Origin: Arcobacter lacus
Lineage (GTDB): Bacteria > Campylobacterota > Campylobacteria > Campylobacterales > Arcobacteraceae
NCBI RefSeq assembly: GCF_003063295.1
Contig: NZ_MUXF01000019.1
Span: forward strand, 70,719 to 134,718
Length of the DNA stretch: 64,000 nt
Direction: 5' to 3'
The position numbers and the translations under genes were made by a program. Below the pieces are notes generated by a model that worked only from the letters and a program-made list of their open reading frames with translations, was not told the DNA's origin and did not search any database. Below, piece after piece: positions 1-9,642 of this stretch. Position 1 is the stretch's first letter; the number at the start of each line of letters is the position of its first letter.

Positions 1-576
1 TATATAAAATAGAGAAACTATCGCACTACAAATAAAAATTAAAAATAAAGTTGTGATAAAATCTGCTGATTTATTTATAGCTATTTGTTTAAATAAAGTA
101 TCGACGATTCCATATCCTAAAAATACAGCAAATAAATAATATATATTTTTAAAACTACTATTTGCACCTTTATTTCCTAAAATAAGAAAAATACTTATAA
201 AAGCTAAAACAATTACTATTGCTTTATTATACGAAAAGTGTTCACCAAAAAGTACAAAACTTAGAATTATTGGTATTATCAAAGATAATCTTTGAAAAAT
301 ATCTGTTCTTGCAAGTCCTGAAGTTTCCAAAGATTTATTTAAAAAATATAAAATTGTTGGTAATAAAAAACCAGTAATAGCTATAAGTTTATAATTATAA
401 AGTTCAAAATTTATTTTTTGTATTTGAATATGAAATAAAAAATAAGATAAAAATATTGCAGTAAGATAGTTTGAAAAAATAAATATAAAAAGATCTTTTT
501 TAAAGCTAATTTTTAAGGATTTTATATAAAAACCCACTAATAAAGATGATAATAAACTAATAGCTAAAGAACTCAT
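1..576 (-). CDS. EamA/DMT-type membrane transporter, partial (C-terminus off the left edge)
   Basis: An open frame of 192 codons runs from an ATG at 576 to the window edge with no stop. The translation is very hydrophobic, with repeated helices of about 20 residues separated by short basic loops (for example LSYFLFHIQIQKINFELYN). A segment near residues 95-125 (SLETSGLARTDIFQRLSLII) resembles drug/metabolite transporters of the EamA type. Substrate cannot be told. The family call is by hydrophobicity pattern and general resemblance only; the C-terminal part is missing. Confidence 0.6.
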   Translation of the reverse strand, partial: MSSLAISLLSSLLVGFYIKSLKISFKKDLFIFIFSNYLTAIFLSYFLFHIQIQKINFELYNYKLIAITGFLLPTILYFLNKSLETSGLARTDIFQRLSLIIPIILSFVLFGEHFSYNKAIVIVLAFISIFLILGNKGANSSFKNIYYLFAVFLGYGIVDTLFKQIAINKSADFITTLFLIFICSAIVSLFYI

Positions 577-610
577 ATTTTGTAGATTTTAAATTTTCCT
601 AACATATAGA

Positions 611-686
611 TGGCGACCCCAGCAAGATTCGAACTTGCGTGTTTAGGAGGAAATCCTAACGTCCTTGGCCACTAGACGACAGGGTC
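611..686 (-). tRNA. tRNA-Glu (anticodon TTC)
   Basis: Read on the minus strand this folds as a complete cloverleaf. The acceptor GACCCTG pairs with TGGGGTC, the D-arm is GTCTAGTGGCCAAGGAC, the anticodon stem is TTAGG/CCTAA with loop ATTTCCT (anticodon TTC), and the T-arm is GCAAG-TTCGAAT-CTTGC. The 3' GCCA is encoded. The D-arm sequence is typical of bacterial tRNA-Glu. Confidence 0.95.
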
Positions 687-700
687 AAAAAAAGAAATAG

Positions 701-706
701 ATTATA
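701..706 (-). promoter_or_regulatory. -10 element of the tRNA-Glu gene
   Basis: A perfect TATAAT on the minus strand ends 14 bases before the tRNA 5' end, which predicts a leader of about 7-8 bases. No good -35 box is seen, as is common for Campylobacterota sigma-70 promoters. Confidence 0.45.
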
Positions 707-756
707 GTTTAGTTTGAGTTTGTTTTTGCTTAAAAGCGAAGCACCAAATAGTGATA

Positions 757-1200
757 TTATCGTAATTTCTTAAATCTTTTTTTAGAAAGTTTTATTATAG
801 AAGAAGCAGTTGTTTCATAAAAACCATCGGCATTTTCTACTATTACATCGGCATTTTTTGAAGCATAATTTATCTCAAAATTTTTTGTTGTTTCATTTGC
901 AGAAGTAGAATAAAGTACAGAAAATTTTGAAATAAAATCATAAAATTTACAATCTTTACTTACAACTCTAAAAGAGTTTAAATTTGGATATATGAAAGTA
1001 GTTTTTTTACTATTTCTAACAAGTTTTCTAAAATTCTTTGGAACTCTTGTATTTTTATTTAAAGTAAAAAAAGTATCAACTGTATTTAAAATCTTTTTTG
1101 AATTTGGTCTTTTTTTGATAGCTGAGAGTTTTTCATCATTTGATGATGAAAAACCCACTGTTGTATCTGTTTGAACTAGATAAACTAGAGCTGAATCCAT
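757..1200 (-). CDS. Short Sua5/YrdC/TsaC-like protein
   Basis: A 147-residue protein. It starts SALVYLVQTDTTVGF and carries a KKRP motif near residue 30 and STSAN near residue 100. These are recognisable remnants of the YrdC/Sua5 fold that makes threonylcarbamoyl-AMP for tRNA t6A (canonical: PTDTVYGL, KxRP, SAN). It is clearly shorter than the roughly 190-200 residues of TsaC, so catalytic competence is uncertain. Its ATG overlaps the carB stop by one base (TAATG), so it is probably translationally coupled to carB. A second YrdC domain in the window lies inside HypF. Confidence 0.7.
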   Translation of the reverse strand: MDSALVYLVQTDTTVGFSSSNDEKLSAIKKRPNSKKILNTVDTFFTLNKNTRVPKNFRKLVRNSKKTTFIYPNLNSFRVVSKDCKFYDFISKFSVLYSTSANETTKNFEINYASKNADVIVENADGFYETTASSIIKLSKKRFKKLR

Positions 1201-4200
1201 TAGTTTTCTAAAAACTCTTGAATCGATTTTGGAGTTGAAACATCATTTGTTTTTAAAACTTTGATAGCTTCAACTGCAGCAAATGCAGCTGCAACAGTAG
1301 TAAAGTATGGAACATTCATTCTTAAAACTGCTCTTCTTATCTCTTTTCCATCATCTTTTGATGATTCTTGATCTCCACTTGTATTTATTGCCATTGCAAT
1401 ATCACCATTTGTAAGTAAATCAGTAATATTTGGTCTTCCTTCACTTACTTTTAATACTTTTTCGCAATCAATTCCAGCTTCTTCAATAATCTTATGTGTT
1501 CCACCTGTTGCAACAACTGTAAAACCGTTTTCAGTTAAACCTTGTGCAATACTTGGAGCAAATTCTTTGTCTAAATCACATAAAGAGATAAATACTTTTC
1601 CTTTTTTAGGAAGTTTATTTTTAGCAGCACTTTGAGATTTTGCAAATGCCATTCCAAAATTATCAGAAATCCCCATAACTTCACCAGTTGATTTCATCTC
1701 TGGACTTAAAAGTAAATCAGCTCCATTTAATTTATTAAATGGGAAAACAGCTTCTTTTACAGCAACGTGATTTTTAAGTCTTGGTTTTAATACATTATTA
1801 TCTTCAAAAACAATATTTTTATCATAAACAGCAAGTGCATTTCTTAAACTTTCACCCCACATAACTCTAGTTGCTACTTTTGCCAATGGCATTCCAGTTG
1901 CTTTAGATACAAATGGAACTGTTCTAGAAGCTCTTGGATTCACTTCAATTAAATATATTTGACCTTTATGAATTGCATATTGAGTATTCATAAGTCCAAC
2001 TACACCAAGACCTAAAGCCATCTCTTTTGTTTTAGTTTCTAACTCTTTTATTAAATCATCACTAATAGAAACAGGAGGTAATGAACAAGCAGAGTCACCT
2101 GAGTGAATTCCAGCTTCTTCAATATGTTGCATAATTCCACCAATATAAACTTCTTTTCCATCACTTATACAATCAACATCAAGTTCAATTGCTCTATCAA
2201 GGAATTTATCTATTAAAACTGGTGCATCATTTGAAACTGATACTGCTTCATCCATATATTGTTTTAATTCATCTGTTGAATAAACTATTTTCATACCTCT
2301 TCCACCAAGTACAAATGATGGTCTAACTAATACTGGATAACCGATTTTTTCAGCAATTTCTATCGCTTCAGTAACTTCAACAGCTGTTCCATTTTCTGGT
2401 TGTAATAAACCGATTTTTTCAACAAATGCAGAGAACTTTTTTCTATCTTCAGCTAAATCAATAACTTCAGCAGTAGTTCCTATGATTTTTGCTCCAGCTT
2501 TTGTTAAAGCATTTGCAAGTTTTAATGGAGTTTGTCCACCAAAATGTACGATAACACCATCTGGATTCTCTTTCTCAACTACACTTCTTACATGTTCAAA
2601 ATCAATTGGTTCAAAATATAAAATATCAGAAGTATCATAATCTGTAGAAACAGTTTCAGGATTGCAGTTATACATTATAGTTTTTACACCCATTTCATTT
2701 AAAGCAAATGAAGCGTGAACACAACAATAGTCAAACTCAATACCTTGCCCTATTCTATTTGGTCCTCCACCAATAATCATAACTTTTTTATCAGTTGATT
2801 CAGTTTTATCTATTTTTGGAAGTTTTGTTACATTTGTAGTTGAGTATAAATATGGAGTTAAAGCTTTAAATTCAGCAGCACAAGTATCAACTTCATTGTA
2901 TTCAAAATCAACATCTAAAGTTTTTCTTGCCAGATAGATATCTTCTTCAGTTTTACCTATTAAATTAGCAATCATTTTGTCAGAAAATCCGTTTGATTTT
3001 ACTTTTCTCATAAAATCAGCATTTGTTAAAATTGATGAATCTATTGATTTTTCTAAATCATGGATCTCTCTAAATTTAGTTAAAAACCAAGGGTCAATTT
3101 TTGATAATTCAAAAATTTCTTCATTTGATAAACCTTGTCTCATACCTTCCATTAGGTATAAAAGTCTTTTATCATTTGGTCTTCTAATCTCTTTTTTAAT
3201 AAAGTCTAAATCTTTATCTAAAATTCTATCAAATCCTACAAGACCAGTTTCCATTGAACAAAGTGCTTTTTGAATAGATTCATTAAATGTTCTTCCAATA
3301 GCCATTGCCTCACCAACAGATTTCATAGAAGTTGTTAAAGTTGAATCAGCTTTAGGGAATTTTTCAAAAGTAAATCTTGGAACTTTTGTAACTATATAAT
3401 CAATTACAGGTTCAAAAGAAGCAGCAGTTCCAGTAATGTCATTTGTGATTTCATCAAGTGTAAATCCAACAGCTAAAAGTGTTGCTACTTTTGCAATTGG
3501 ATAACCAGTTGCCTTAGATGCAAGTGCAGAAGATCTTGAAACTCTTGGGTTCATCTCAATTACAATCATTCTTCCTGTATTTGGGCAAATAGAAAATTGT
3601 ACATTTGATCCACCTGTATCAACTCCAATTTCTCTTAAAATTGCAAAAGATGCATTTCTCATATCTTGATACTCTTTATCTGTAAGAGTAAGAGCAGGAG
3701 CAACAGTTATAGAATCTCCTGTATGAACTCCCATTGGATCTAAGTTTTCAATAGAACATACGATAATACAGTTATCATTTCTATCTCTGATAACTTCCAT
3801 TTCATACTCTTTCCATCCAAGCATAGATTCCATAATTTCAATTTCATTTATTGGAGATGCTTCAATTCCAGATGCAGCAAGAACTTTAAACTCTTCCATA
3901 TTATAAGCAACTCCACTCCCTCCACCAGCAAGAGTAAATGAAGCTCTTGAAATCACAGGGAATCCAATCTCTTTTGCCACTTTTATAGCTTCTTCTAAAG
4001 TATAAGCATTTGCACTTTTTGGTAAATCCATACCAATTTTTTTCATAGCTTCATTAAAAAGATGTCTATCTTCACCTTTTTTAATAGAATCAGGATGTGC
4101 TCCTAAAAACTTGATACCTTCAAGCATCCCTTTTTCATACATAGAAGTAGCAACGTTTAATGCTGTTTGTCCTCCCATAGTAGGTAAAATAGCATCAATA

Positions 4201-4445
4201 TTCTCTTTTTCAATTATTTTTGCAACAACTTCTTCTGTAATTGGTTCAATATATGTTTTATCAGCAAATTCTGGATCAGTCATGATTGTAGCTGGATTTG
4301 AATTAATTAAAACAACTCTATATCCAAGTTCTTTTAGCGTTTTTGTAGCTTGAGTTCCTGAGTAGTCAAACTCACACGCTTGACCAATAACAATTGGTCC
4401 AGAACCAATAAGTAAAATAGATTTTATATCTTCTCTTTTTGGCAT
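1200..4445 (-). CDS. carB: Carbamoyl-phosphate synthase large subunit
   Basis: A 1081-residue protein with full-length CarB architecture. The N-terminal half begins with [20 protein letters not shown] and carries an ATP-grasp domain, with [13 protein letters not shown] and [20 protein letters not shown] visible. The second synthetase half restarts at [20 protein letters not shown] and has its own ATP-grasp with [18 protein letters not shown]. The C-terminal MGS-like allosteric domain (from about residue 940) contains [17 protein letters not shown]. With CarA it makes carbamoyl phosphate for pyrimidines and arginine. GGGGAA lies 6 bases before the ATG. carA is not in the window. Confidence 0.97.
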   Translation of the reverse strand: MPKREDIKSILLIGSGPIVIGQACEFDYSGTQATKTLKELGYRVVLINSNPATIMTDPEFADKTYIEPITEEVVAKIIEKENIDAILPTMGGQTALNVATSMYEKGMLEGIKFLGAHPDSIKKGEDRHLFNEAMKKIGMDLPKSANAYTLEEAIKVAKEIGFPVISRASFTLAGGGSGVAYNMEEFKVLAASGIEASPINEIEIMESMLGWKEYEMEVIRDRNDNCIIVCSIENLDPMGVHTGDSITVAPALTLTDKEYQDMRNASFAILREIGVDTGGSNVQFSICPNTGRMIVIEMNPRVSRSSALASKATGYPIAKVATLLAVGFTLDEITNDITGTAASFEPVIDYIVTKVPRFTFEKFPKADSTLTTSMKSVGEAMAIGRTFNESIQKALCSMETGLVGFDRILDKDLDFIKKEIRRPNDKRLLYLMEGMRQGLSNEEIFELSKIDPWFLTKFREIHDLEKSIDSSILTNADFMRKVKSNGFSDKMIANLIGKTEEDIYLARKTLDVDFEYNEVDTCAAEFKALTPYLYSTTNVTKLPKIDKTESTDKKVMIIGGGPNRIGQGIEFDYCCVHASFALNEMGVKTIMYNCNPETVSTDYDTSDILYFEPIDFEHVRSVVEKENPDGVIVHFGGQTPLKLANALTKAGAKIIGTTAEVIDLAEDRKKFSAFVEKIGLLQPENGTAVEVTEAIEIAEKIGYPVLVRPSFVLGGRGMKIVYSTDELKQYMDEAVSVSNDAPVLIDKFLDRAIELDVDCISDGKEVYIGGIMQHIEEAGIHSGDSACSLPPVSISDDLIKELETKTKEMALGLGVVGLMNTQYAIHKGQIYLIEVNPRASRTVPFVSKATGMPLAKVATRVMWGESLRNALAVYDKNIVFEDNNVLKPRLKNHVAVKEAVFPFNKLNGADLLLSPEMKSTGEVMGISDNFGMAFAKSQSAAKNKLPKKGKVFISLCDLDKEFAPSIAQGLTENGFTVVATGGTHKIIEEAGIDCEKVLKVSEGRPNITDLLTNGDIAMAINTSGDQESSKDDGKEIRRAVLRMNVPYFTTVAAAFAAVEAIKVLKTNDVSTPKSIQEFLEN

Positions 4446-4559
4446 AAAAAATTCCCCATATATATTATAAAATTTGGATATTGTATCGAAAAAGCTCTTA
4501 AGATTGTGTTATGCAATGTTTTCATAATATTTGTTATTAATTAAAAAAGGAAAATATAA

Positions 4560-5378
4560 ATGATAGAACAAAATAAAACTTATTTGAAAAATAGAGGATT
4601 TATTTTCTTTGTATTATTCTTTTTATTTACAAATTTATATTCTAATTCTACAAATTCTAATGAATATGAAGAGTTAAAAAAATCTATAAATATAAAATAT
4701 AAAAATCAAATTCCAAAAGAGTGGAAAGAAAATGCAACGGGAGTTAAAACAAAATTAAAAACAAAAGAAAAAGTTTTAGCAATAACAATGGATGCTTGTG
4801 GAAGTTTATATGGAATGCAATATGATAAAGATTTGATATTATTTTTAGAAAAAGAGCAAATTCCTGCAACACTTTTTATAAATGCAAGATGGATAGATAA
4901 AAATTTAGAAGATTTTAAAGTTTTAGCAAATAATACTCTTTTTGAAATAGCAAATCATGGATTACTTCATAAACCAGCTTCAGTAAATGGAAAATCTATT
5001 TATAAGATTTCTGGAACAAAAAATATTGATGAATTAATTGATGAAATTGAATTAAATGCCAGAAAAATTGAATCAATTACACAAAAACGCCCTAAATATT
5101 TTCGTTCAGGAACTGCTTATTATGATGAAATTGCTGTAAAAATAGCAAATGACTTAAACCATGAAGTCATTGGTTTTTCAATTTTAGGAGATGCTGGAGC
5201 AACATTTAGTGCAAAAAAAGTTGAAGAAACATTTTTAAAAGCAAAAGGTGGAGAAATAATAATCGTACACTTTAATCATCCAAATTCAGGAACAAGAGCT
5301 GGTATGATAAATGCAATAAAAGAGTTAAAAAATAAAGGTTTTAAATTTGTTAAATTATCAGATTACTCTTTAGAGTAA
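4560..5378 (+). CDS. Secreted polysaccharide deacetylase (NodB-fold, CE4-type)
   Basis: A 272-residue protein. Residues 10-30 form a hydrophobic export signal. The NodB motifs follow in order: TMDACGS (motif 1, acting Asp), NHGLLHK (metal-binding HxxxH), YFRSGTAYY (motif 3) and VHFNHPNSGTRAG (C-terminal catalytic His). It probably removes acetyl groups from a cell-envelope or extracellular glycan in the periplasm; the substrate is not predictable. It stands alone, divergent from carB, with AAGGA 8 bases before the ATG and an inverted repeat over its stop codon. Confidence 0.85.
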   Translation: MIEQNKTYLKNRGFIFFVLFFLFTNLYSNSTNSNEYEELKKSINIKYKNQIPKEWKENATGVKTKLKTKEKVLAITMDACGSLYGMQYDKDLILFLEKEQIPATLFINARWIDKNLEDFKVLANNTLFEIANHGLLHKPASVNGKSIYKISGTKNIDELIDEIELNARKIESITQKRPKYFRSGTAYYDEIAVKIANDLNHEVIGFSILGDAGATFSAKKVEETFLKAKGGEIIIVHFNHPNSGTRAGMINAIKELKNKGFKFVKLSDYSLE

Positions 5379-5381
5379 TCT
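5360..5381 (+). terminator. Inverted repeat at the end of the deacetylase gene, possible terminator
   Basis: AGATTACTC-TTTA-GAGTAATCT is a perfect 9-bp hairpin overlapping the stop codon, between convergent genes. The T-run after it is weak, so termination is only probable. Confidence 0.45.
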
Positions 5382-5392
5382 AATATGTTTTG

Positions 5393-6688
5393 TTATGCTT
5401 TAGATATTTTAAATTTATAATTTATAGAAATTAATATCATTCCTATAACTGTCGCCATAAATGAAGCAGTGAATATTCCTATTTTTATAGCAGAAATAGT
5501 ATCTTCATCAATAAATGCTAAATTCGCAATAAATATAGACATTGTAAATCCAATACCAGCAATAAATCCAACAGATATTATTTCAAACCAAGAGATATTT
5601 TTTGGTTTTTTTATGATATTTAACTTTGTTGCAGCATATGTAAATCCAAAAATTCCCAAAGGTTTTCCTACTAATAATCCTAGTGCTACACCTAAAACTA
5701 TCATCCAATTTGTCCAAACAGTAGAAAAATCCAATAAAACTCCTGCATTTGAAAATGCGAATATTGGCATAATAAAAAATGCTGAAAAACCGTGTAAATC
5801 GTGTTCTAATCTGATAAGTGGATTTTGAACTCTATCATATCCATATGCAATTCCTTCTAAAGCATTTATCTGTCTATGATTTAATATTGGTTTATCATCC
5901 ATACATCTTTCAAACTCTTCTAAATCAGCTTTAGTTTTTTCTATAAATTTTTTTTCATTCATTCTTGAACTAATAGGAATAGCAAAAGCCAATAAAACTC
6001 CTGCAATTGTCGCGTGAACTCCTGTTTCATGGATAAATATCCATAAAAAAATACCTAAAAATAAATAAAAAGAAAGTTTTTTTACATCAAAATAGTTCAA
6101 AAGCCAAATTAAGCCATAAACAAAAGCCGCATGTAAAAAATACTCTAATTTTAATTCACTTGTATAAACAGTTGCAACAACTATAATTGCACCCAAATCA
6201 TCTATAACAGCAAGAGCAACAAGGAATAATTTAAGTGCAGTATTTACTCTTTTTCCAAGTAATATTAGCATAGCAATGGCAAAAGCAGTATCAGTTCCCA
6301 TTGGGATTCCAAAACCAATAAAATTATCTGGATTCAATGCAATATAAATTGAAGCTGGAACTATCATTCCACCTAAAGAAGCAACAAAAGGAAACATCGC
6401 TCTTGAAACACTTGCAAGCTCTCCTATTAGTAACTCTCTTTTTATTTCAAGACTCACCATAAGGAAAAATAGCGCCATTAAACCATCATTTATCCAAAGG
6501 CGAAGAGGCATTGATATAATAAAATCACCTATTGCAACACCTAAAGGTTTATCCCACAAATTAAAATAAATGTCACCTAAACTAGAATTAGCAACAATTA
6601 TGGCAAATAAGGTTACAAATAAAAGTAATATACCACTTAAGGCTTCTTTTGAGATAAAATTGTCTATTACTTTATATTTTTTTACCAT
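5393..6688 (-). CDS. nhaA: Na+/H+ antiporter NhaA
   Basis: A 431-residue integral membrane protein with about 12 hydrophobic segments. The transport-site pair VIDDLGAII places Asp163-Asp164 at the same numbers as in E. coli NhaA, and the GTDTAFAIAM segment before it is also diagnostic. It exchanges Na+ (or Li+) for protons at the inner membrane and sets pH and sodium balance. A hydrophilic loop near residues 240-280 contains the family's long cytoplasmic insertion. AAGGAG lies 6 bases before the ATG. Confidence 0.95.
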   Translation of the reverse strand: MVKKYKVIDNFISKEALSGILLLFVTLFAIIVANSSLGDIYFNLWDKPLGVAIGDFIISMPLRLWINDGLMALFFLMVSLEIKRELLIGELASVSRAMFPFVASLGGMIVPASIYIALNPDNFIGFGIPMGTDTAFAIAMLILLGKRVNTALKLFLVALAVIDDLGAIIVVATVYTSELKLEYFLHAAFVYGLIWLLNYFDVKKLSFYLFLGIFLWIFIHETGVHATIAGVLLAFAIPISSRMNEKKFIEKTKADLEEFERCMDDKPILNHRQINALEGIAYGYDRVQNPLIRLEHDLHGFSAFFIMPIFAFSNAGVLLDFSTVWTNWMIVLGVALGLLVGKPLGIFGFTYAATKLNIIKKPKNISWFEIISVGFIAGIGFTMSIFIANLAFIDEDTISAIKIGIFTASFMATVIGMILISINYKFKISKA

Positions 6689-6710
6689 AATTGTCTCCTT
6701 AAAAATCTAT

Positions 6711-6908
6711 CTAATCTTTGCTTTCTACTGAAAAAACAAGTTTTGCTTCATCAAGAAGTTTTTGTGCAACTTCTAGCTCTTTTATACCATCTTTATAAAG
6801 TTTTATAGAATCGCTAAGTGTAATTTCAGGATTTGAAAGTTTTTCTAAAAACTCTTTTGCATTTGAGATTTTATCTTCAAAATTTACTTTTTCTAAATTT
6901 TCTTTCAT
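6711..6908 (-). CDS. xseB: Exodeoxyribonuclease VII small subunit
   Basis: A 65-residue protein of the XseB type: FEDKISNAKEFLEKLSNPEITLSDSI... then LYKDGIKELEVAQKLLDEAK, the two-helix small-subunit pattern with the conserved L-S/D-x(2)-LYKDG segment. It pairs with XseA (not in the window) to degrade single-stranded DNA. Its ATG overlaps the metX stop by four bases (ATGA), so translation is coupled to metX. Confidence 0.9.
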   Translation of the reverse strand: MKENLEKVNFEDKISNAKEFLEKLSNPEITLSDSIKLYKDGIKELEVAQKLLDEAKLVFSVESKD

Positions 6909-8014
6909 TCATTATCCTTTAAAATATCTTTTACATAATCTTGAAATTTTTCAACTTCAACTAAAAAAGAGTCATGTCCTGAGTTACTATTTATAAGTTT
7001 ATACGTAACTTGATTTTTTCGTCCAAGTTTTATCATAATATCTCTTATTTCTTCCATCTCTTCAGGGAAAAACAACATATCATCACTAAATGCTATTAGA
7101 TGCAGTTTTGCTTGAATTTTATCAAATGAATCTTCTAGCTTATCTTTATTTCTTCCAGCATCAAAAATATTTATCGTTTTACAAATATATAAATATGAAA
7201 GCGGATCAAAAAATTTTGGAAAACTATAAGAGTTATATTCAAGATATTTTTCTACTTCAAATCTTCCAAAAAGTTCATATAATCCATCAGTTGTTACATA
7301 ATCTCTACCAAATTTATTTTTAAATAAGTTTGGACTAAGATACATCATAAGCCCTGCCATTCGTCCAACTGCAAGTCCAGGAAGTCCTAAAGCTTTTAAA
7401 TCTTCTTTTTTATAGTTTCCATTATTAAAAATTTTATCGTGTCTTATAGCCTCTATTGCTATTTTATTTATTCCAATAACCCAAGGTCTTGTATATGCAG
7501 TTGTTGCTAATGCGATTATATGTTTTGCAAAAGTTGGATATTCTATTGAATAACAAAGAGCTTGCATTCCTCCCATACTTCCACCAACAACTGCAACGGC
7601 ATTTTTTATACCTAATCTTTCATATAATTTCATCTGTGCTTTTACAATATCTGATATTGTAATAACTGGAAATTTTAATCTATATTCTATTTTTGTACTT
7701 GGGTTAATACTCAAAGGATTTGTCGAACCATACGAACTTCCTATTGTATTTGAGCAAATCACAAAATATTTTGTAGTATCTATTGCTTTTCCATCACCTA
7801 TAAATTTATCCCACCAACCTGGCTTTGCTTCATCAGCATATCGACCTGCTGCATGATGACTTCCTGAAAGTGCGTGACAAACAATAATTACATTTGATTT
7901 ATCTTTATTTAATTCACCATAAGTTTCATATATTAATTCAAAAGATTCTAAAAGTCTTCCACTTTCAAGATATAAAGGTTCATTAAATTTTTCTACTTTT
8001 GTCTCTATTTTCAA
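6905..8014 (-). CDS. metX: Homoserine O-acetyltransferase
   Basis: A 369-residue alpha/beta-hydrolase of the MetX family. VCHALSGSHHAAG and GWWDKFIGDGKAIDT are signature segments. The nucleophile is Ser146 in GGSMGGMQ, with Asp in FSDDMLFFPE and His in NSGHDSFLVE near the C-terminus. It acetylates homoserine with acetyl-CoA in methionine synthesis. The only well-placed start is a TTG at 8014, with GGA 7 bases upstream; no in-frame ATG precedes it. xseB follows with a 4-base overlap. Confidence 0.94.
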   Translation of the reverse strand: MKIETKVEKFNEPLYLESGRLLESFELIYETYGELNKDKSNVIIVCHALSGSHHAAGRYADEAKPGWWDKFIGDGKAIDTTKYFVICSNTIGSSYGSTNPLSINPSTKIEYRLKFPVITISDIVKAQMKLYERLGIKNAVAVVGGSMGGMQALCYSIEYPTFAKHIIALATTAYTRPWVIGINKIAIEAIRHDKIFNNGNYKKEDLKALGLPGLAVGRMAGLMMYLSPNLFKNKFGRDYVTTDGLYELFGRFEVEKYLEYNSYSFPKFFDPLSYLYICKTINIFDAGRNKDKLEDSFDKIQAKLHLIAFSDDMLFFPEEMEEIRDIMIKLGRKNQVTYKLINSNSGHDSFLVEVEKFQDYVKDILKDNE

Positions 8015-8096
8015 AATTTATTCCAACCATAAAAGTTTTAAGACTTTAGTGTATCTAAACTATCCTAAGAAAGATTTTAGCTATAAATTTTAATGA

Positions 8097-8135
8097 TTTA
8101 AGAGTGAAAATTATCAGATATTTAACTCTTAAATA
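8097..8135. repeat. 10-bp inverted repeat in the metX/hypothetical divergent region
   Basis: ATTTAAGAGT at 8097-8106 and its perfect complement ACTCTTAAAT at 8126-8135 lie 19 bases apart, between the divergent metX and the small gene at 8217. It could be an operator or an RNA hairpin. The rest of 8015-8216 is AT-rich with no other clear feature. Confidence 0.4.
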
Positions 8136-8216
8136 AATCAACATAAAATATATAGCTCTTATCATAAGCAAATTTATATATAATTAGTCAAAATAAATCT
8201 TATAAAAAGGAATTTT

Positions 8217-8480
8217 ATGAATAAAATAGAAGAACTTCAAAAAATATTAAAAACTGATGTTTTATTAGAAGTAGAAGCTGAAATAGATGCTTTACAAAAG
8301 TTGATAGCAAAAAATAAAAGTAAAGATTTAGAAAATGAACTAGAATATATGCTTGATGTAAAAAAGTTTTATGATGAAGCTTTAATTTTAATAGAAAAAG
8401 GAAAATTAACTCAAGAAGAAGCTATAAACATATTATTAGATTTAGAAGATATGAGAGCTGATGATGAGGATGAAATATAA
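8217..8480 (+). CDS. Small acidic protein of unknown function
   Basis: An 87-residue protein, predicted mostly helical and highly charged, with an acidic tail (LEDMRADDEDEI). AAAAAGGA sits 6 bases before the ATG. I do not recognise a family. It is transcribed alone towards ftsZ and shares the palindromic terminator with it. Confidence 0.75.
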   Translation: MNKIEELQKILKTDVLLEVEAEIDALQKLIAKNKSKDLENELEYMLDVKKFYDEALILIEKGKLTQEEAINILLDLEDMRADDEDEI

Positions 8481-8482
8481 AA

Positions 8483-8510
8483 AAGATTTAAACTTTAAAG
8501 TTTAAACCTT
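8483..8510. terminator. Bidirectional terminator between the small gene and ftsZ
   Basis: TTTAAACTTTAAAGTTTAAA is a perfect 20-base palindrome. On the minus strand the stem extends to AAGG.../...TCTT and is followed by a T-run, so it should terminate the ftsA-ftsZ transcript; on the plus strand it follows the 8217 gene. Confidence 0.65.
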
Positions 8511-9642
8511 AATTTAATGGATACTCAATAGTATAACCTCTCATTAGAGGTGGAGTATCTAAAGATGTTTCAGCATTTTCTGTTTTTATAACTTCAATAT
8601 CTTCCACTTGTTCTTCTGAATCTGTTTTTTCTTCATTTTTAGATTCAAATCCAGTTGCAATAATAGTTATTTTTACTTCATCCCTATCAAATGTTGCATC
8701 TGTTGTTGTACCAAAAATAATTTGTGCATTTTGATCAACTTTTTCATGAACTGTTTCCATAATATCACTGATTGCTAAAAGTGAAATATCTGGATTTACA
8801 GTGAAGTGAATTAGAATACCTTTTGCTCCATCAAGAGGAACTTTTTCTAATAATGGAGAATTTATCGCATTTTCTAAAGCTCTTTGTGTTGCTTCTTCAC
8901 CTTTTGCTTTTCCAATTCCCATTAAAGCTATACCTTTATGTTTCATAATAGTTTTAACATCAGCAAAATCGGCATTAATATCTGCACCACTTCCAGGATT
9001 TAAAATAACCTCACTCATTCCATTTACAGCTTGATAAAGGATATTATCTACTATTTTAAAAGCATTTTTTATACCTAAACTTGCATCAACAATCTCTGTT
9101 AATTTATCATTTGATATAACTATTAATGAATCACTTACTTTTTTTAACTCTTCTAATCCAAGATTAGCTAAACCTGCTCTCATTTTTCCTTCAAATGAGA
9201 ATGGTTTTGTAACAACTGAAACAGTTAAAGCTCCTACTTCTCTAGCAGCTTTAGCAATAATAGCAGCAGCACCAGTTCCAGTTCCTCCTCCAAGTCCAGC
9301 AGCAACAAATACTATGTCTGAACCTTTTAAAGTCTCTTTTATCTCTTCATAACTTTCAAGTGCAGAATTTCTTCCAACTTCTGGATCCATTCCTGCACCA
9401 AAACCATTATTTAGTTTATGACCTAACTCTATTTTTTTTGGAGCTTTTGATACATGAAGAACTTTTAAATCTGTATTTGCAACAATCAAATCAATTTTAT
9501 GTGAACCTTCATCTATCATGTGGTTAATCATATTACAACCACCTCCACCAACTCCAATTACAGCAATTTTTGGAAGGTTATTAGATAAAACCTTACTTGG
9601 CATATCTACTCTGATATCATCTTCTCTAAATAAATTTTCCAT
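8509..9642 (-). CDS. ftsZ: Cell division protein FtsZ
   Basis: A tubulin-like GTPase that forms the division ring. IAVIGVGGGGCNMINHM and the G-box GGGTGTGAAA are intact, as are the NADFADVKTIM T7-loop region and the C-terminal peptide TPPLMRGYTIEYPLN that binds FtsA. The open frame reaches a GTG at 9651. The ATG at 9642 is better, because GGAG lies 8 bases before it and it overlaps the ftsA stop (TAATG); this gives 377 residues. It is coupled to ftsA. Confidence 0.96.
   Translation of the reverse strand: MENLFREDDIRVDMPSKVLSNNLPKIAVIGVGGGGCNMINHMIDEGSHKIDLIVANTDLKVLHVSKAPKKIELGHKLNNGFGAGMDPEVGRNSALESYEEIKETLKGSDIVFVAAGLGGGTGTGAAAIIAKAAREVGALTVSVVTKPFSFEGKMRAGLANLGLEELKKVSDSLIVISNDKLTEIVDASLGIKNAFKIVDNILYQAVNGMSEVILNPGSGADINADFADVKTIMKHKGIALMGIGKAKGEEATQRALENAINSPLLEKVPLDGAKGILIHFTVNPDISLLAISDIMETVHEKVDQNAQIIFGTTTDATFDRDEVKITIIATGFESKNEEKTDSEEQVEDIEVIKTENAETSLDTPPLMRGYTIEYPLN

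Noticed and set aside
2977-3273. Open frame on the plus strand inside carB
   Set aside because: It is a mirror of carB codons, without a ribosome site or family resemblance. The same applies to other antisense frames within nhaA, ftsA, priA, hypE, hypB, the chemoreceptor and hypF.
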